Shown here in pieces: positions 35,733 to 46,449 of a DNA stretch of 64,000 nucleotides. A program made the position numbers and the translations under genes. The notes under the pieces are model-generated. The model was not told the origin of the DNA, did no database searches, and was given only the letters and a program-made list of their open reading frames with translations. Numbering within the stretch: position 1 is the first letter of the stretch; every line of letters begins with the position of its first letter. This stretch comes from Hyaloperonospora brassicae (taxonomy: Eukaryota > Oomycota > Peronosporomycetes > Peronosporales > Peronosporaceae): contig CANTFL010000106.1 in the NCBI GenBank assembly GCA_947650285.1, positions 62,001 through 126,000 of the forward strand, read 5' to 3'.

Positions 35733-35748
35733 TGGTGCGCGTTCCCAG
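35733..35748 (+). promoter_or_regulatory. Primer-binding site, right arm copy
   Basis: TGGTGCGCGTTCCCAG, mirror of 34628-34643, one base after the LTR end ACCACA. Same tRNA-3'-end logic as the left copy. Confidence 0.7.
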
Positions 35749-36078
35749 ACCTTCTGATGACTCGGGATTTCACCATGAGTCCTTGAGCGAAGTAGTCAAA
35801 ATTATAATCGAATTTGGGATATAAGCGCTAGCAAAAGAGGGATTGTTGCTGACGCATAAAAATGAAGGATATCAAGATCGTCAAAGTTTTGGGAGGGGCT
35901 TTGATGACACGAAAATATAAGAGGCAGATCGGTCGCACGATGTGGAAGAAACCCCCAACTTCCTCCTGAGGTCCCTTCGGAGGGCACCGCAGATCGTGCT
36001 GCAAAGTACGATCTGCAGGATGATACCCCTAGGGGGATCTCCAAACGATTTTCATTTATATCGGAGGAACCATCAGAA

Positions 36079-38308
36079 ATGATGACGAAAGAAGCGAAGC
36101 GTTCGAACGACGTTAAGAAGCTGGTCGCGGTGAAACAAGATCAAAATGTCCACAAGAACAGGCAAGCCGGAGACAAGGTAGAGACGGAAAAGATGGATTA
36201 AGCCTGAAAGTCAGTGGATCGCGAAATAAAGTTTGAAGATTGGCGATTCGACGAAATTAGCTGGAAACTCGATTTGAAGGAGCTGAAGAAGCTGTTGTCG
36301 AGCGACCCTGTGCTTAGGACGATCAAGCCGAAGCTGACCAGATCGCTACGCGGGCCAATGTCAGCACCCAAACCGACTCCAAATGTGTTGGAGGTACTCC
36401 TGCGTCTAATTAACCTACTGACGGAGGCGGGGTTCACTGCTGGAACATTCAATGCGAAAGCTCTATCAGAGTGCAACCACGATAGAGTGATCGCTGCCGG
36501 ATAGTCGATGTTTAAGACGTTGGGTCTGTTCATATAATAGTACGTGACCCTGGATACAACCTGACCCCGCCGACCGGCACCACGGATAGACAGATCACGT
36601 CGCAAGTCACGATGGCCCAAGTTCTCACACCGATCAACGATTGTTCCAATGATTAACACACTGGATCGTCTCGTTATGCTTCACCAGTCGGAAAAGGACT
36701 CGAATGATTTGTTCGAGATCCAACGGATGTCGCTAGGACCAAGGGGCGCGGATCTATTGCGGGAGAAATATGAACGGAGTGAGGCAGATGCGCAATCGGG
36801 AAAGCCACCGGCGACGCAGTTCATGAACATGGTGGGATCAGATCAGGTGAATTCCTATTTTCGAGCATCCATGAAGAACATGAGCTAGAACAAGTCCGTA
36901 TGAATACCGGATAATCGGATAGTCACCAGCCCAAACCGGAGATTTATATGCCAGATATAGAGGTGGAGTCGGTTGGATCGCGTCCTAGTAGATCGCACAA
37001 CTATGGTCGTGATCACCGAGACCAAGAAATAATATATCACCCCAAGTGGCAACGGCAGGGGTATCGGATGGTGGTGGGTTCTCTAATTAAAGAATTCGGA
37101 TGTCTGCCATGGCCGAACTGAAAGAGTTTGCTGGACGAAAAAAATGAAGAATGGTCCAGAAACTGGATCAGTAAGGTTTAGTCGGCGTTCCTACGCGACC
37201 AAGCGCGTGATGCGGAAAAGTGCCTGGTTTTCAGCGATCTTCTTACGGGGTCGGCGCGTGACTGGTATAACCAGATCAGTCGCTCGACGAGGACTTTGTG
37301 GGAGCCACTCCTGGAAGGCTTCATGGCCAAATACGGAGGGAAGAATAGCATTTCGGTTGGGAGACTCTATTACCAATCCCGTAAGCAGTCGAACGAGACT
37401 TCATTGGAGTACTCGTACCGTCTGAATGTAGCCGCGATCCGGGCGAGATGGATTACTGGCTATCTGCATGTAACATGTGAATCATTACATTGGAACCCTT
37501 GAAGATCGCGATCTGGCCAGAATGTTAACGATGCTACACCTTGGAGATGCAGACGATCTTGAAGAAACTCTGCAGGAATGCGGAAACATGGAAGTCTGAG
37601 AAGCTCACGTCTCTATGAGGTCGAGTAAATTTCGACAGCGTCTTGCGTCAACCGCGGATTTAATGCCAGCGAAACCAGCTCGGGCTATAAGATCGATCCA
37701 CGTAGAAAGCGAGATCAGTGGACCAGATGGTGACTATTAGCGGATAGGATACTGACTCGGATCGACGTGATGTACACATGGCTGCAGCTGCGGATCGCGC
37801 TCAGAATCCAGGAATACCCGCTCATCCGGAGTGAGCAATTCGAACAAGAGAGGCACTACGATCGTGGAAAGTCTCAAACAGTGTGTACGCACTTTGGGTA
37901 CAAGATACACGACGATCGAGGATGTTGGAAGCGACTGACGTGTCAGAAGTGTGGACGTAAGGATCATCCTGCGGACAAGTGCCACTACATGTGTTCCGTA
38001 TGCAAGAACATCCACGATGAATGAAGGTGTCCGATGGAACAGTTTTATAACATGATCCGCCCGTGATATGTTCCTACCAAACACGCAGTAATGTAGCCGG
38101 AACAAGACGAGAATATGTTAAATTAGGACGCTCGCCAGGTTGGAATCTGGTACGAGACGAGCTTTCTAAGCTCTGCATGTATGCATTCGTGGAGAGGAAG
38201 TTGGCCGACGGAAGAGATGCCAAGCAGGATTATCTACATAATACATGTGAACCTTTACAATTTCTGCGTTCCGTTTCTAGTGTCAGAGGACACGATGAGA
38301 ACGCCTGA
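36079..38308 (+). pseudogene. Gag region, right arm copy
   Basis: Mirror of 34312-32067. Pieces in order: charged N-terminal frames from ATG 36079, 36214-36504 and 36649-36888; capsid-like part around 37130-37502 ('SAFLRDQARDAEKCLVFSD', then 'WEPLLEGFMAKYGG'); zinc-finger block 37767-38024 with 'CWKRLTCQKCGRKDHPADKC' and a following C-x2-C; C-terminal frame 38063-38308. Here the homopolymer at 37138-37144 has seven A's, which puts 'DEKNEEWSRNWISKV' in one frame, followed by a TAG. At least two residues differ from the left arm (Cys/Arg near 38068; Ile/Val on the complementary strand). Stops remove any full-length product. Confidence 0.7.
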
Positions 38309-38431
38309 TCGCCCACCAAGATGATATCTGTCTCCGCGCCGGGGGTCGAGGGGATATTGGAAATACCATACACCAGGAAAATGGTTCAAGCAAGCGTAAG
38401 AGGTTGTAAAAATTAACAAGAAAAGGCTACA

Positions 38432-39082
38432 ATGCTACTGGACTCAGGAGCTGAGATCTCGATCGTGTACATGTCCTTTGCTCGTAAAGAAGGATGTGTC
38501 ATCGACGAGTATCAAAAACAGATGTGTATGGAGATAGGTGAAAACACGTACATGACCGAAGGACGCACAAAGATCAAGATCACCCTAAATGGATCGCTGG
38601 TGTACTATTTTGCTGTGTGGGTGGATGATAGAGTCGGTCAAGAAGTGATTCTGGGGATGGATTTCATGGTGCCCGCAGGTATACGTCTGGATATAGCTGA
38701 TGGGACGCTAGTATTGCCGGATGAAGTGACAATTCATCTTTCTGGACGCAGGCATCTGTATGGATCGTCCATGCAGACGATCGGGATCCCAGAACCGCAT
38801 GTAGTTCTACCGGTCAGAAGATCGGCAGAGATAAGGATCAGCAATATCCAGTTCAACGACAAGCTGTGGGTGAGACGCGATCCAATAATGGGTACCCACC
38901 GTAACCCCCGGGATGGGTCGGCTCAAGTACTTGCCTCTGACAAATCTCAGCGATACAGAAGTTACCCTCGATCGCGGACCGGATTTAGGCTGGATTATGG
39001 CTGCCGATATGGTGCCTCGATGCCCAGGCTACGTCTCGGTTGGATCGCGACGGTACAACGAGTAGCAGACTTTAGCATTTGA
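38432..39082 (+). pseudogene. Aspartic protease domain, right arm copy
   Basis: 216-codon frame with the catalytic D-S-G-A at 38441-38452 and the 'VILGMDF' loop (38645-38665), the mirror of the left-arm copy with two residue changes. Upstream 'KR' residues and a stop-rich stretch separate it from gag; downstream the RT region starts in another frame at 39135. As an isolated domain it is intact, but it sits in a broken polyprotein. Confidence 0.75.
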
Positions 39083-39134
39083 AGCAACGACAGAAAAAGA
39101 AGAAGAACTACCACCCGAATACACTAAACCGCTT

Positions 39135-40500
39135 GTGGATCACCCACCATACCCTACGCCGAAGAAGATTTTAAGTCGACCGAAAGAGAACAAAGTAGCA
39201 AGAAACAGCTCGATCCGAGACGAGGAAGTTGTTTCACGTGTGTCGCCACCACCACGTGTCGGTAACATGATTGAGGAGAAGGGAGGATGCGATCGAATAC
39301 CCGATGGGCCAATGGAAAGAGGTGGAACGAATACGGACAGGAATATCGATCGATCGCATGACAGATCGCGTGACATCTTTGACGACCTACATGTAAATCA
39401 TCGATCAAGAAGAGTACTGCATGTGGTTAACACAATTCAAGAACAAACGACGAACGACGGATCCGGCAATCAGTTGAAGAAAGAGACCGGCCCTTCACCA
39501 TACGTAAAGGCTGATGAAGAGATATGTCCGGAAGATGACCGAATCGAGGAAGAGCCGGATGTCTCTACCTATCGTCATGAAAGTGGGGAACTGTACGCCG
39601 AAGACGTGGATCAACACATGTCGGTATTGTCTGACATTGTTACGCCTACTGCCGAAGTTACGATCGACGATATTCAGGTAGGCGATCCAAACGTACCGCT
39701 AACTGATGACCAGGAACGATTGAGACAACTGATTTGGAGAAACAAGCACCTTCTTAGTGGTAAACGAAACGCACTCCTTCCAGTCGCACGGGAAGCGATA
39801 TGAGATATTGACGTGGGAGAAGCGAGCCGATCGCACAGAGAGAACGGCCATTAGCGCCCAAGTTTCGTGAAAAACTAGCGGATTTAATCAAAGGACTGCT
39901 ATCGGCCAATATTAGTCGACCTTCCACGTCACCATGGGCTTCACCGGTCGTCGTAATTATCAAGAAGAATGGCGAGGACATTCGATTGTGTATCGACTAT
40001 CGACGAGTCAATCAGCTAACAAGGCTTATGGTATATCCAATGCCATTGATCAGCAAATTATTACAAGAAATGGACAAAGCGATGTGTTATTGCTTACTGG
40101 ATATGGCAAGCAGGTTTTGGGTGGTGGAGATAACGGAACGAGCGAGAAGTATTTCCGCATTCATTACGCCATCAGGCTTTTTGAATGGATACGGATGCCG
40201 TTTGGGTTACAGAATGCTCCGCTAGTTTACCAACGCCTGATCGACAATGCATTGTATGGATATTTGGAGATCGGTGCTGATACAGATACCTTCTCTATGA
40301 AGTCACCCAAACGGATCGACGTGTTTATAGAAGGGGAACCGTACACCAGTCATAAACCTTCTGTGCTAGGTCGAAGATCGTACATCGATGACATATTGGT
40401 TCCAGCTACATCGTGGACTGCTCTATACGAAAGCTTAGAAGGATTGCTACGTGTATGCGACAAGTGGAATCTGTCGATCAGCCTGACCAAAAGGCTTTGA
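39135..40500 (+). pseudogene. Reverse transcriptase region, right arm copy (uninterrupted)
   Basis: The right arm keeps the RT without the 528-bp insertion, so it is the better template for this family. It has an N-terminal acidic extension (39135-39803) ending 'LIWRNKHLLSGK', then RT in alternating frames: 'PWASPVVVIIKKNGEDI' area (39930-39985), 'CIDYRRVNQLTRLMVYPMPL' (39989-40048), 'YCLLDMASRFWVVEITERAR' (40085-40145), a frameshift near 40180, 'FEWIRMPFGLQNAPLVYQRL', and the catalytic 'YIDD' box (40381-40392). The frame ends at TGA 40498-40500 and would otherwise continue 'KVDYLGHQVS'. At least two frameshifts and this stop inactivate it. Confidence 0.75.
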
Positions 40501-41318
40501 GGACGGCGCAAGGTGGATTATCTCGGTCATCAAGTATCACTCGCTGGATTGGGATCCCACTCAAAAGATCTCGGATCGCTGGTTAATATCTCGTTCCCTC
40601 GAACATTGCGGTCGATGCAGTCGTTTTTACGAAGTTGAATCACTTTATCCGATTCATTGAAGACTTTTGCAATATACGCGTCAGTGCTCTACGAACCACG
40701 CGAAGCAAATTTCCACGAGATTCGCCGCATTTAAAAGATGGAGTCGCCTATACCAAGCGAAAAGAGCGGAAGTGTCGGGAGGATAGTGATTCAGATTGTA
40801 TCGGTGTTACAGGAGGCAATCCAAAAGTAGACGATCGGAAAGATCAAGGTGACAGCGATCTAGATCATATCTGTGTAGTAGAGAGCGATCCAGCGTCTTC
40901 CTATGTTACCGGGGGCGACCTGACCTCAACAGGCAGACTTCGATGGGAAAAAGCGATGGTTTCGTGCACCAGGTTGAAGGACAAGATCGCTAAGCCTCCG
41001 ATTCCTAAATACATCGATCTGGATCGCTCTCCAGTGATCGTGGTCTATGCTAGTAAACGGGCAGTTTTTGCAGCTTTGACACAAGAACACGATGGAACAT
41101 ACTGGCCTGTAACGTTCACGAGCCGAACGCTAAAACCCAACGAGAATAACTATGGAATGGCAGAAAAAGAGGTTTTACCTCTGTGGCGCATCCAGGATAT
41201 CGGCCACACTATGTTGCTTTCATGTGAAATAAAGGTGCTTACGCGCTATTCGACGTTGGCCTGGCCGGTACAATCTCCAGGCCTGAATGGGAGGTACGGG
41301 ATATGGGCGGTGTGGTAG
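40501..41318 (+). pseudogene. RT connection and RNase H, right arm copy (truncated by LTR R6)
   Basis: After the TGA at 40500 the protein continues out of frame ('YLGHQVSLAGLG', 'LRSMQSFL') into the 227-codon frame 40635-41318. That frame holds the acidic insert, 'VIVVYASKRAVFAALTQEHD' and 'FTSRTLKPNENNYGM'. It ends at 'GIWAVW' where LTR R6 starts. The second RNase H, linker and integrase seen in element B beyond R3 are missing on this side, because the inverted copy switches into R6 sequence. Confidence 0.7.
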
Positions 41319-42470
41319 AGTGGTGATCGCTCTTTTGAGGAGTCGATCCGAACTCTCCAATGGCGCCCGGACGACCGACTAACGGAGGGGGTACTCCGAT
41401 TCCGTGTTCTTGATTGCATTCCTCACCTTGTGTACCCGTCGTTGGGGAGGTTTGCACTCTTCCAGGTGGACTCGTGTCAATGGAAAACTTGACCGTGTTT
41501 GCGATGGGGTCGAGGTTCGATCACGGTGTGGAAATCTTCACACCACGATCGGGGTTGGTGTGATCACGTGGAATTCGTCACGCGATCACTTGTATGCTTG
41601 TGGGGTGCTCGATATGAGTCATCCTGATCTGTAACAGATCGCCTTGTCCGAATGTAGACCTTGATTAGCAAGCCTTCTGACCACTTGAGCCGTCTCGCGA
41701 TCCTATTTCCCTAATTACAAATGATGCCTGCGTCCGATCACAGTTGTAATTAAGTTAGGAGTCCTTAAAGGTACCTGGCCAAATAATCCAGGTGCGTAAC
41801 TTTTGTAGATGTAGCGGAGTCTGTGACGTCAGGTGGCCAAACTATGCAACCCGGAAGATGCGGCGCGTGTTCTTTGAAGCACATTGACCGATGTTTAATA
41901 TTTTTTAACCACCCATCATACTTATATATATCCTCACTTTTCAGACACCGCGCGCCACGCGTCACTCTCTCCTGAAGGTCGACCCTAAAATATGGTTGGA
42001 ACAACTGACATACTTGTCTGATCGCGAGTCACATGGTGTGGCACACACTCTTCCTCACGCCGAGCTGATCACGAGTCACATGGTGTGGCACACACTCTTC
42101 CGACCGCGATCGATTGTCGTTGCCCACACCACTCTGATCGCGATTACACACCTATTCGCCGGCCACGATCGATCGCCTCCTTCGTCGCAATCGGTTTGCT
42201 GATCGTGGCTTCATTCTTGATCGACTGAATGCCAGCAATCGTCCCCATTACATTAAGTCTTCCTCAATAATTCGCGCCCTTCGTTCTTCGTACTTCAACC
42301 AGATATCGCATGTCATATTATGTCTGATCTAATATTTGGATCTGTCTAATCGCTCAGTGGATGCGATCCGACCAGTTGTGGGACCGGTGTTGCCGACCGT
42401 CTGCCAACTCTGATGTAAGTGGAACGTTATCCCTCCATGTATAGCCCATTTTACTTGTCGCTTTACTACT
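41311..42470 (+). repeat. LTR R6, chimeric: palindrome arm joined to another LTR
   Basis: Begins TGTGGTAGAGTGG at 41311 and ends near GTCGCTTTACTACT (42470), so it has full LTR length (1,160 bp). Bases 41311-41702 are the near-identical mirror of R3. From 41703 on it follows the same LTR plan (GCGTCCGAT box, GGTGGCCAAAC box, GATC-rich array, GATCCGACCAGTTGTGGGAC at 42366-42385) but at a divergence like that between R1 and R3. The switch at the conserved box CCACTTGAGCCGTCTCGCGA is the right end of the palindrome. Confidence 0.8.
42019..42112 (+). repeat. Two 47-bp tandem units in LTR R6
   Basis: TGATCGCGAGTCACATGG at 42019 recurs as TGATCACGAGTCACATGG at 42066; both units continue through TGTGGCACACACTCTTCC. 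It occupies the GATC-rich array position of the LTR. Confidence 0.8.
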
Positions 42471-43909
42471 TACGCTCGTAATAATTTTATCTTCATATTG
42501 TTGGCATTTGATCGTTCATGACGCTATGTTATCGTTCTTTTGGTAGTACTCCAACTATTTATTTCAGCAAAAGTCATTGCGTCGATTAGCCTTGGATACA
42601 CGTCGTCTACATTCGCCTCTACTTCATCGACTTCTTCTGCGTTCACGATCATCGGTCTTATAGCGGGTTTTTTGTTAGAAGGTGCAGTTTCTGAAAGGTA
42701 AACAGTTCCTGTAATTTAAGTCCAAGACCCGTTATAGCTACGTTTCGACCTCACCTGATTGGTTGATATGTGACAGGTTGACACATGAGACGAAGAGAGG
42801 CGGACGCGATGTGACAGATTGACACATGTGACAGGGGGAGACGGAGATCATAAGCAACTACGCTTGGTCAAGTTGCAGTTCCTTTTAGGCCTATGCATAA
42901 CGTAGTATTTACAGAATTAATTTAACCACTGAATGTATTTTGCTTTTACTTTCCTTTTCTTTTGCACAAGTACAGCTATAACACCTACGTCTAACATTTA
43001 TCACCTACACCGAGCGCGTTACCCGCCGATCAACTAGATTAGATAGTGCGCCACATTGTTAGTCTATATCGACTTTCCTGGAACCTAATGGATTCGATGA
43101 GGGTCCGTTTAACGCTCTTTAGGGCTCTAACCACCTTGTGATGTTCGTCGTGATATTAATGAATACTTCGGAAATACACCGCCTTATACGAAGTCTCGAC
43201 AAGCTCATACAACGCTGCGATTATACGCTGATGCGGGGGTTGCAACCGTGTTAAAGTCACCTCTTCCTCTGCCAATGCTACCTTTAAAAAATTGTTCGAG
43301 GCGCGAACTCTTGCTTACATAAAGCCTTAACGTCTGCTTTATGCGTTCCTTTAACTGACCACTAAGCGGATATCATGTATCCCGTGTCGCTCTTTAGCAG
43401 CCTCATCGCGAGGTTGCGTCGCATCGTCGACGCATACAATTTGCTGTCGCAGACTCGGCGGATGGGAGCATCTTGTGCCGACGAACAAAAAATAGTCGAA
43501 GCCTTAAAAAGTGCGGCTCACAAGACAACAAATTTTATCATCTTAGTGCACAAATCACTGTTATGACTAAATCTTGGTCGCTCAAACCGTTAAGCACCAC
43601 GACCACCGCCTTTTGTCGTCTGATCGTTCGGACCATATTCTGATAGCTGCTATTGCGTATCGAGATTGCTGGTAGGTGGACTCTTTCGTCGATTTGCCGA
43701 CGCGGAAGCACTTCACATCAATGTCCAAGGTGCTGCTGCTGTTTTCGTTTAGAAGCTTCAAAAGGCTGATTTCGCTTCGTGCAAGGCGGATAGTCACGCT
43801 GTCATCCTCGCGCAAAGCACGGGTTTTCAGGCAGCAGCAACTTATTCGGCGGCATATCGTTCTCCTGCGTCGTGGAAAATGCTCTTTGACAGCTAGATTC
43901 TGGCCTCGC
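42471..43909. other. No clear gene; short repeats and weak ORFs
   Basis: Between R6 and element C. Two 20-bp units TGTGACAGGTTGACACATGA (42769) and TGTGACAGATTGACACATGT (42810) lie 41 bp apart. A 63-codon frame (43375-43566, +) and a 77-codon frame (43815-43582, -) have no motif I recognise. The stretch up to 43909 is the left flank of the element C insertion. Confidence 0.4.
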
Positions 43910-44302
43910 TGTAACGGGGCAGCCCGTTACATGTAAATTTCCATTTAGAATATAATGACAATAAAGAATATTACGTTGAATATTCTTTTAACAATATCAT
44001 CAATGGTGGTGATATTGATGGGTAGACCAATGAGCCTGCTCATTGGTTGATATATTGACGATATCAACCCACCAATCCCCGCAAGACGCGCGCAATGAGT
44101 GGTGATTAGACGTCGTCATACATTCAGTTACATTAGTATAGTTAAGTCAAGTCGAACAGAGAGACAGTGATTTAAGACTTAATTATATTTATATAACAGT
44201 TCTACTTTTACCTTATCTACGCTTCCTCGTTTTATTCGTGTACGTCTGTCGGGCGCAACAAAATCCTTGCGTTAAGTTAACGCAAGGGTGTACCCCGCTA
44301 CA
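43910..44302 (+). repeat. 5' LTR of element C
   Basis: Starts TGTAACGGGGCAGCCCGTTAC, itself an inverted repeat, and ends CGCAAGGGTGTACCCCGCTACA. It contains strong hairpins: 44027-44048 (10-bp arms, 2-nt loop), 43992-44017 (8-bp arms) and 44265-44287 (11-bp arms, 1-nt loop). 'CTACTTTTACCTTATCTACG' is shared exactly with the 3' LTR. Confidence 0.9.
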
Positions 44303-44467
44303 CCCGGTAGCACTTTGTAGTCCTTCCAAGGACCATAGCATCCAACATGAACATGTTGGATGATAAAGAGACCTTTCACGCCACGTGTGAGGAGTTTACC
44401 CATTTGAGTGACATCGAATGGATTGCGGTAGAACGAATGCGTTCTACCGTAGACATGTTCGCTAATT

Positions 44468-45502
44468 AGCGCCGTGTTGTAGTCTCTCAACAGAGATCAA
44501 GAACATGCCGCTATTGCCAAGTTCATTCACAATGAACTTGCTCTCGAGAGGGAGAAAGTAGCCTTGCTTCGCCAGCAAGGCTCTCAACAGGCCGAGCAGT
44601 CGAGAGAACTCGGTGCTCAACAGACGGAGCTGTTGAGACAGCAGCAATTCCATGCTGCTGTGGGCGGGACGACACATTCGCGTCGTCCCGACGTCATGAA
44701 GGTTGACATCTTAAAGAACAGAGGAGTTCTGGAGGACTTCCTGTTATAATGGTTCGTCGAACTCGACAGAGCTTTGAAGGCACGTTGTGTCGACGATGAG
44801 CAAATGAAACTCACATTTGCTCAAATCCACTTGGCAGGACGTGCCAAAACTTGGTCCCTGAGGCTCGAGAGTAGCCACCCAAATGTGTTAAGGTCGCTAG
44901 ATGACTTCAAGTCCCGGCTCAGACAAACGTTTGACCCGCCACGGGCTGAGTTCAGAGCTCGTTCAGAGCTACTATAGCTCAAGCAGGGTAAGCGTGATGT
45001 GCACGCTTACGCCAAACATATACGACTCTTTGCGAGTAGTATAACTACAAATTCGGTAAATGAACACACGTTGATTACGGTGTTCATGCAAGGGCTTGCA
45101 GAAGAGCCCGTCAGGAGCCACCTGTTCCGCCTAGAGCTGAATACGCTGGAAGATGCGATATCAGCCGCGGAACAGGAAGACTTTAGCATGAGACAGGCTC
45201 ATGCTAGCTCAAACTCTTATCGTCCACCGAGACGACAAGAGATCGGAGGTCCAGAACCAATGGATATCTGCTATGTTGAGAGCGAGAGACCTCGCTCTTC
45301 AAACAACAAGCGATTGCAGAGGTGCAATCGTTGTCAGAAGTTAGGGCACTACGCATACGAGTGTAGTGCTCCACGCCCTGTACCAAACAGTACTGAGCGA
45401 AATGGACGACCATTCGCCAGAAAGGGCAATGGGCGTGGGTCCAGCGCTGTTGCGAAGCCGCAACAGCGAGACGGACCATCAAAAAATGGTCGGGGTCAGT
45501 AG
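44468..45502 (+). pseudogene. Gag of element C
   Basis: A single reading frame carries the protein with only two in-frame stops (TAA 44747-44749 and TAG 44975-44977). A Gln/Glu-rich coiled-coil N-terminus ('EREKVALLRQQGSQQAEQSR') is followed by the capsid-like domain ('LTFAQIHLAGRAKTWSLRL', 'FKSRLRQTFDPP', 'HAYAKHIRLFA', 'LITVFMQGLAEEPVRSHLF'). A C-x2-C-x4-H-x4-C zinc knuckle (CNRCQKLGHYAYEC, 45323-45364) and a basic tail end it at the TAG 45500-45502. Gag forms the virus-like particle and binds element RNA. The start is uncertain; no clear Met precedes the coil in this frame. Many hairpins lie in it, for example 44665-44690 and 44988-45010. Confidence 0.8.
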
Positions 45503-45552
45503 GGGCGGAGCGCCCTACTGATCCAGCAACCTCAAGAGAATTTGCAAATCTC

Positions 45553-46254
45553 TTGACGAAAGTTGCTCCAGATACACAATCATTGTGTGTCTCTGCACCT
45601 GGTGATGACGTTTCGCTCATCACCTTGAAGTTGGAAGCGACAAATGATTTGTCGCTTCGTGCCCTAGTAGACTGTTGGGCGTCGAACATTTTTGTTCGAT
45701 GCCAGTCACTAGAGCGTCTTAGGCTTAAGTTAGTTGAGCGCGACATTCCCCTGACGAGGATGACCATGCGCCTTGCAATCGGCGCATCGATTACCGTTGA
45801 TAAACGTGCAGTAGGAATCCATTACACGTTGGAGGGTGAACAGTACGATGATGACTTCATCGTACTGGATCTGGATGACAAATTTGATGTCATCCTGGGA
45901 TTACCTTGGCTCAGAAGGTACGAGCCAAGGATGAGCTGGCAGCATCGATCCGTGAAGATGCCTGCCACTTGTTCATCAGATGGCCATCTGATGAACGTCA
46001 TGAAGCGTCCACAAGCGTGTGGATACACTGCGAGTGAGTGCGATGGCCTCACTTGCGGTTCAATCGTTCGCACGACCTCACAAGATCACAGTGTAGTTGA
46101 TCACTACACTGTGGAGCAAGCTCCCGGTGACTATACAGAAGTACAGGCGGCGGCGAAGGTCCACCACTCGAATAAGTCGAGTGGACCGGGACATGGATGC
46201 ATGCCTAGCGGGCAGCATTTTAGACGAAAGAAATATTCTGCCTTAAAAGGGTAA
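45553..46254 (+). pseudogene. Protease of element C with altered active site
   Basis: 233-codon frame, shifted relative to gag. The retropepsin core is recognisable ('LSLRALVDCWASNIFVRC' and 'FDVILGLPWLRRYEPRMSWQ'), but the expected D-S-G triad reads D-C-W (45670-45678), so two of three active-site residues are changed and the enzyme should be dead. The second conserved loop 'VILGLPWL' is intact. The tail is rich in hairpin-forming repeats, including the 26-bp perfect palindrome at 45971-45996. After the stop the same frame resumes at 46450, leading to RT. Confidence 0.75.
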
Positions 46255-46449
46255 CATGGACATCCTAGGTCAACTGGAGAGTCGACCGTAGATGATCGGT
46301 ACCTGACTGTGGTTGCACAGCCACAGTCGAAAGACGTCGAGGGAATAAGTCCCCACTTTCTTGAGGGAGGAATTCCTCAAGCAGTATATGCTGAGTGAGA
46401 GAGTCCTCAGCATCCTGTGTATGTGACTTCCCAGGAAGTGATCTAGACA

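Larger units (their letters stand above)
28140..41702. repeat. Giant palindrome (13.6 kb inverted repeat)
   Basis: Left arm 28140-35159 (7,020 bp) and right arm 35217-41702 (6,486 bp) are reverse complements around a 57-bp loop. Paired coordinates sum to 70376 near the centre, 70375 after a homopolymer difference (eight versus seven A/T at 33231-33238 / 37138-37144), and 69842 beyond a 528-bp insertion plus its 5-bp duplication in the left arm. The length difference of 534 is thus fully explained. By eye I find only about six to eight substitutions in the shared 6.4 kb, apart from a diverged patch within 115 bp of the loop. Both outer ends lie in LTRs at the box GATCGCGAGACGGCTCAAGT and its complement. 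Confidence 0.9.

Noticed and set aside
28140..41702. Identical sets of open frames on opposite strands taken as two separate genes each
   Set aside because: They are the two arms of one palindrome; many of the frames are antisense shadows of gag-pol.
10511..42470. Inverted LTRs at the element ends read as a DIRS-like element with terminal inverted repeats
   Set aside because: R2 and R4 are direct repeats, integrase of the DDE type is present, no tyrosine recombinase is seen, and the inverted pairs are explained by the palindrome and the nested R3.
44303..44330. Primer-binding site after the 5' LTR of element C
   Set aside because: The sequence after the LTR (CCCGGTAGCAC) does not start with TGG and I cannot match it to a tRNA end.
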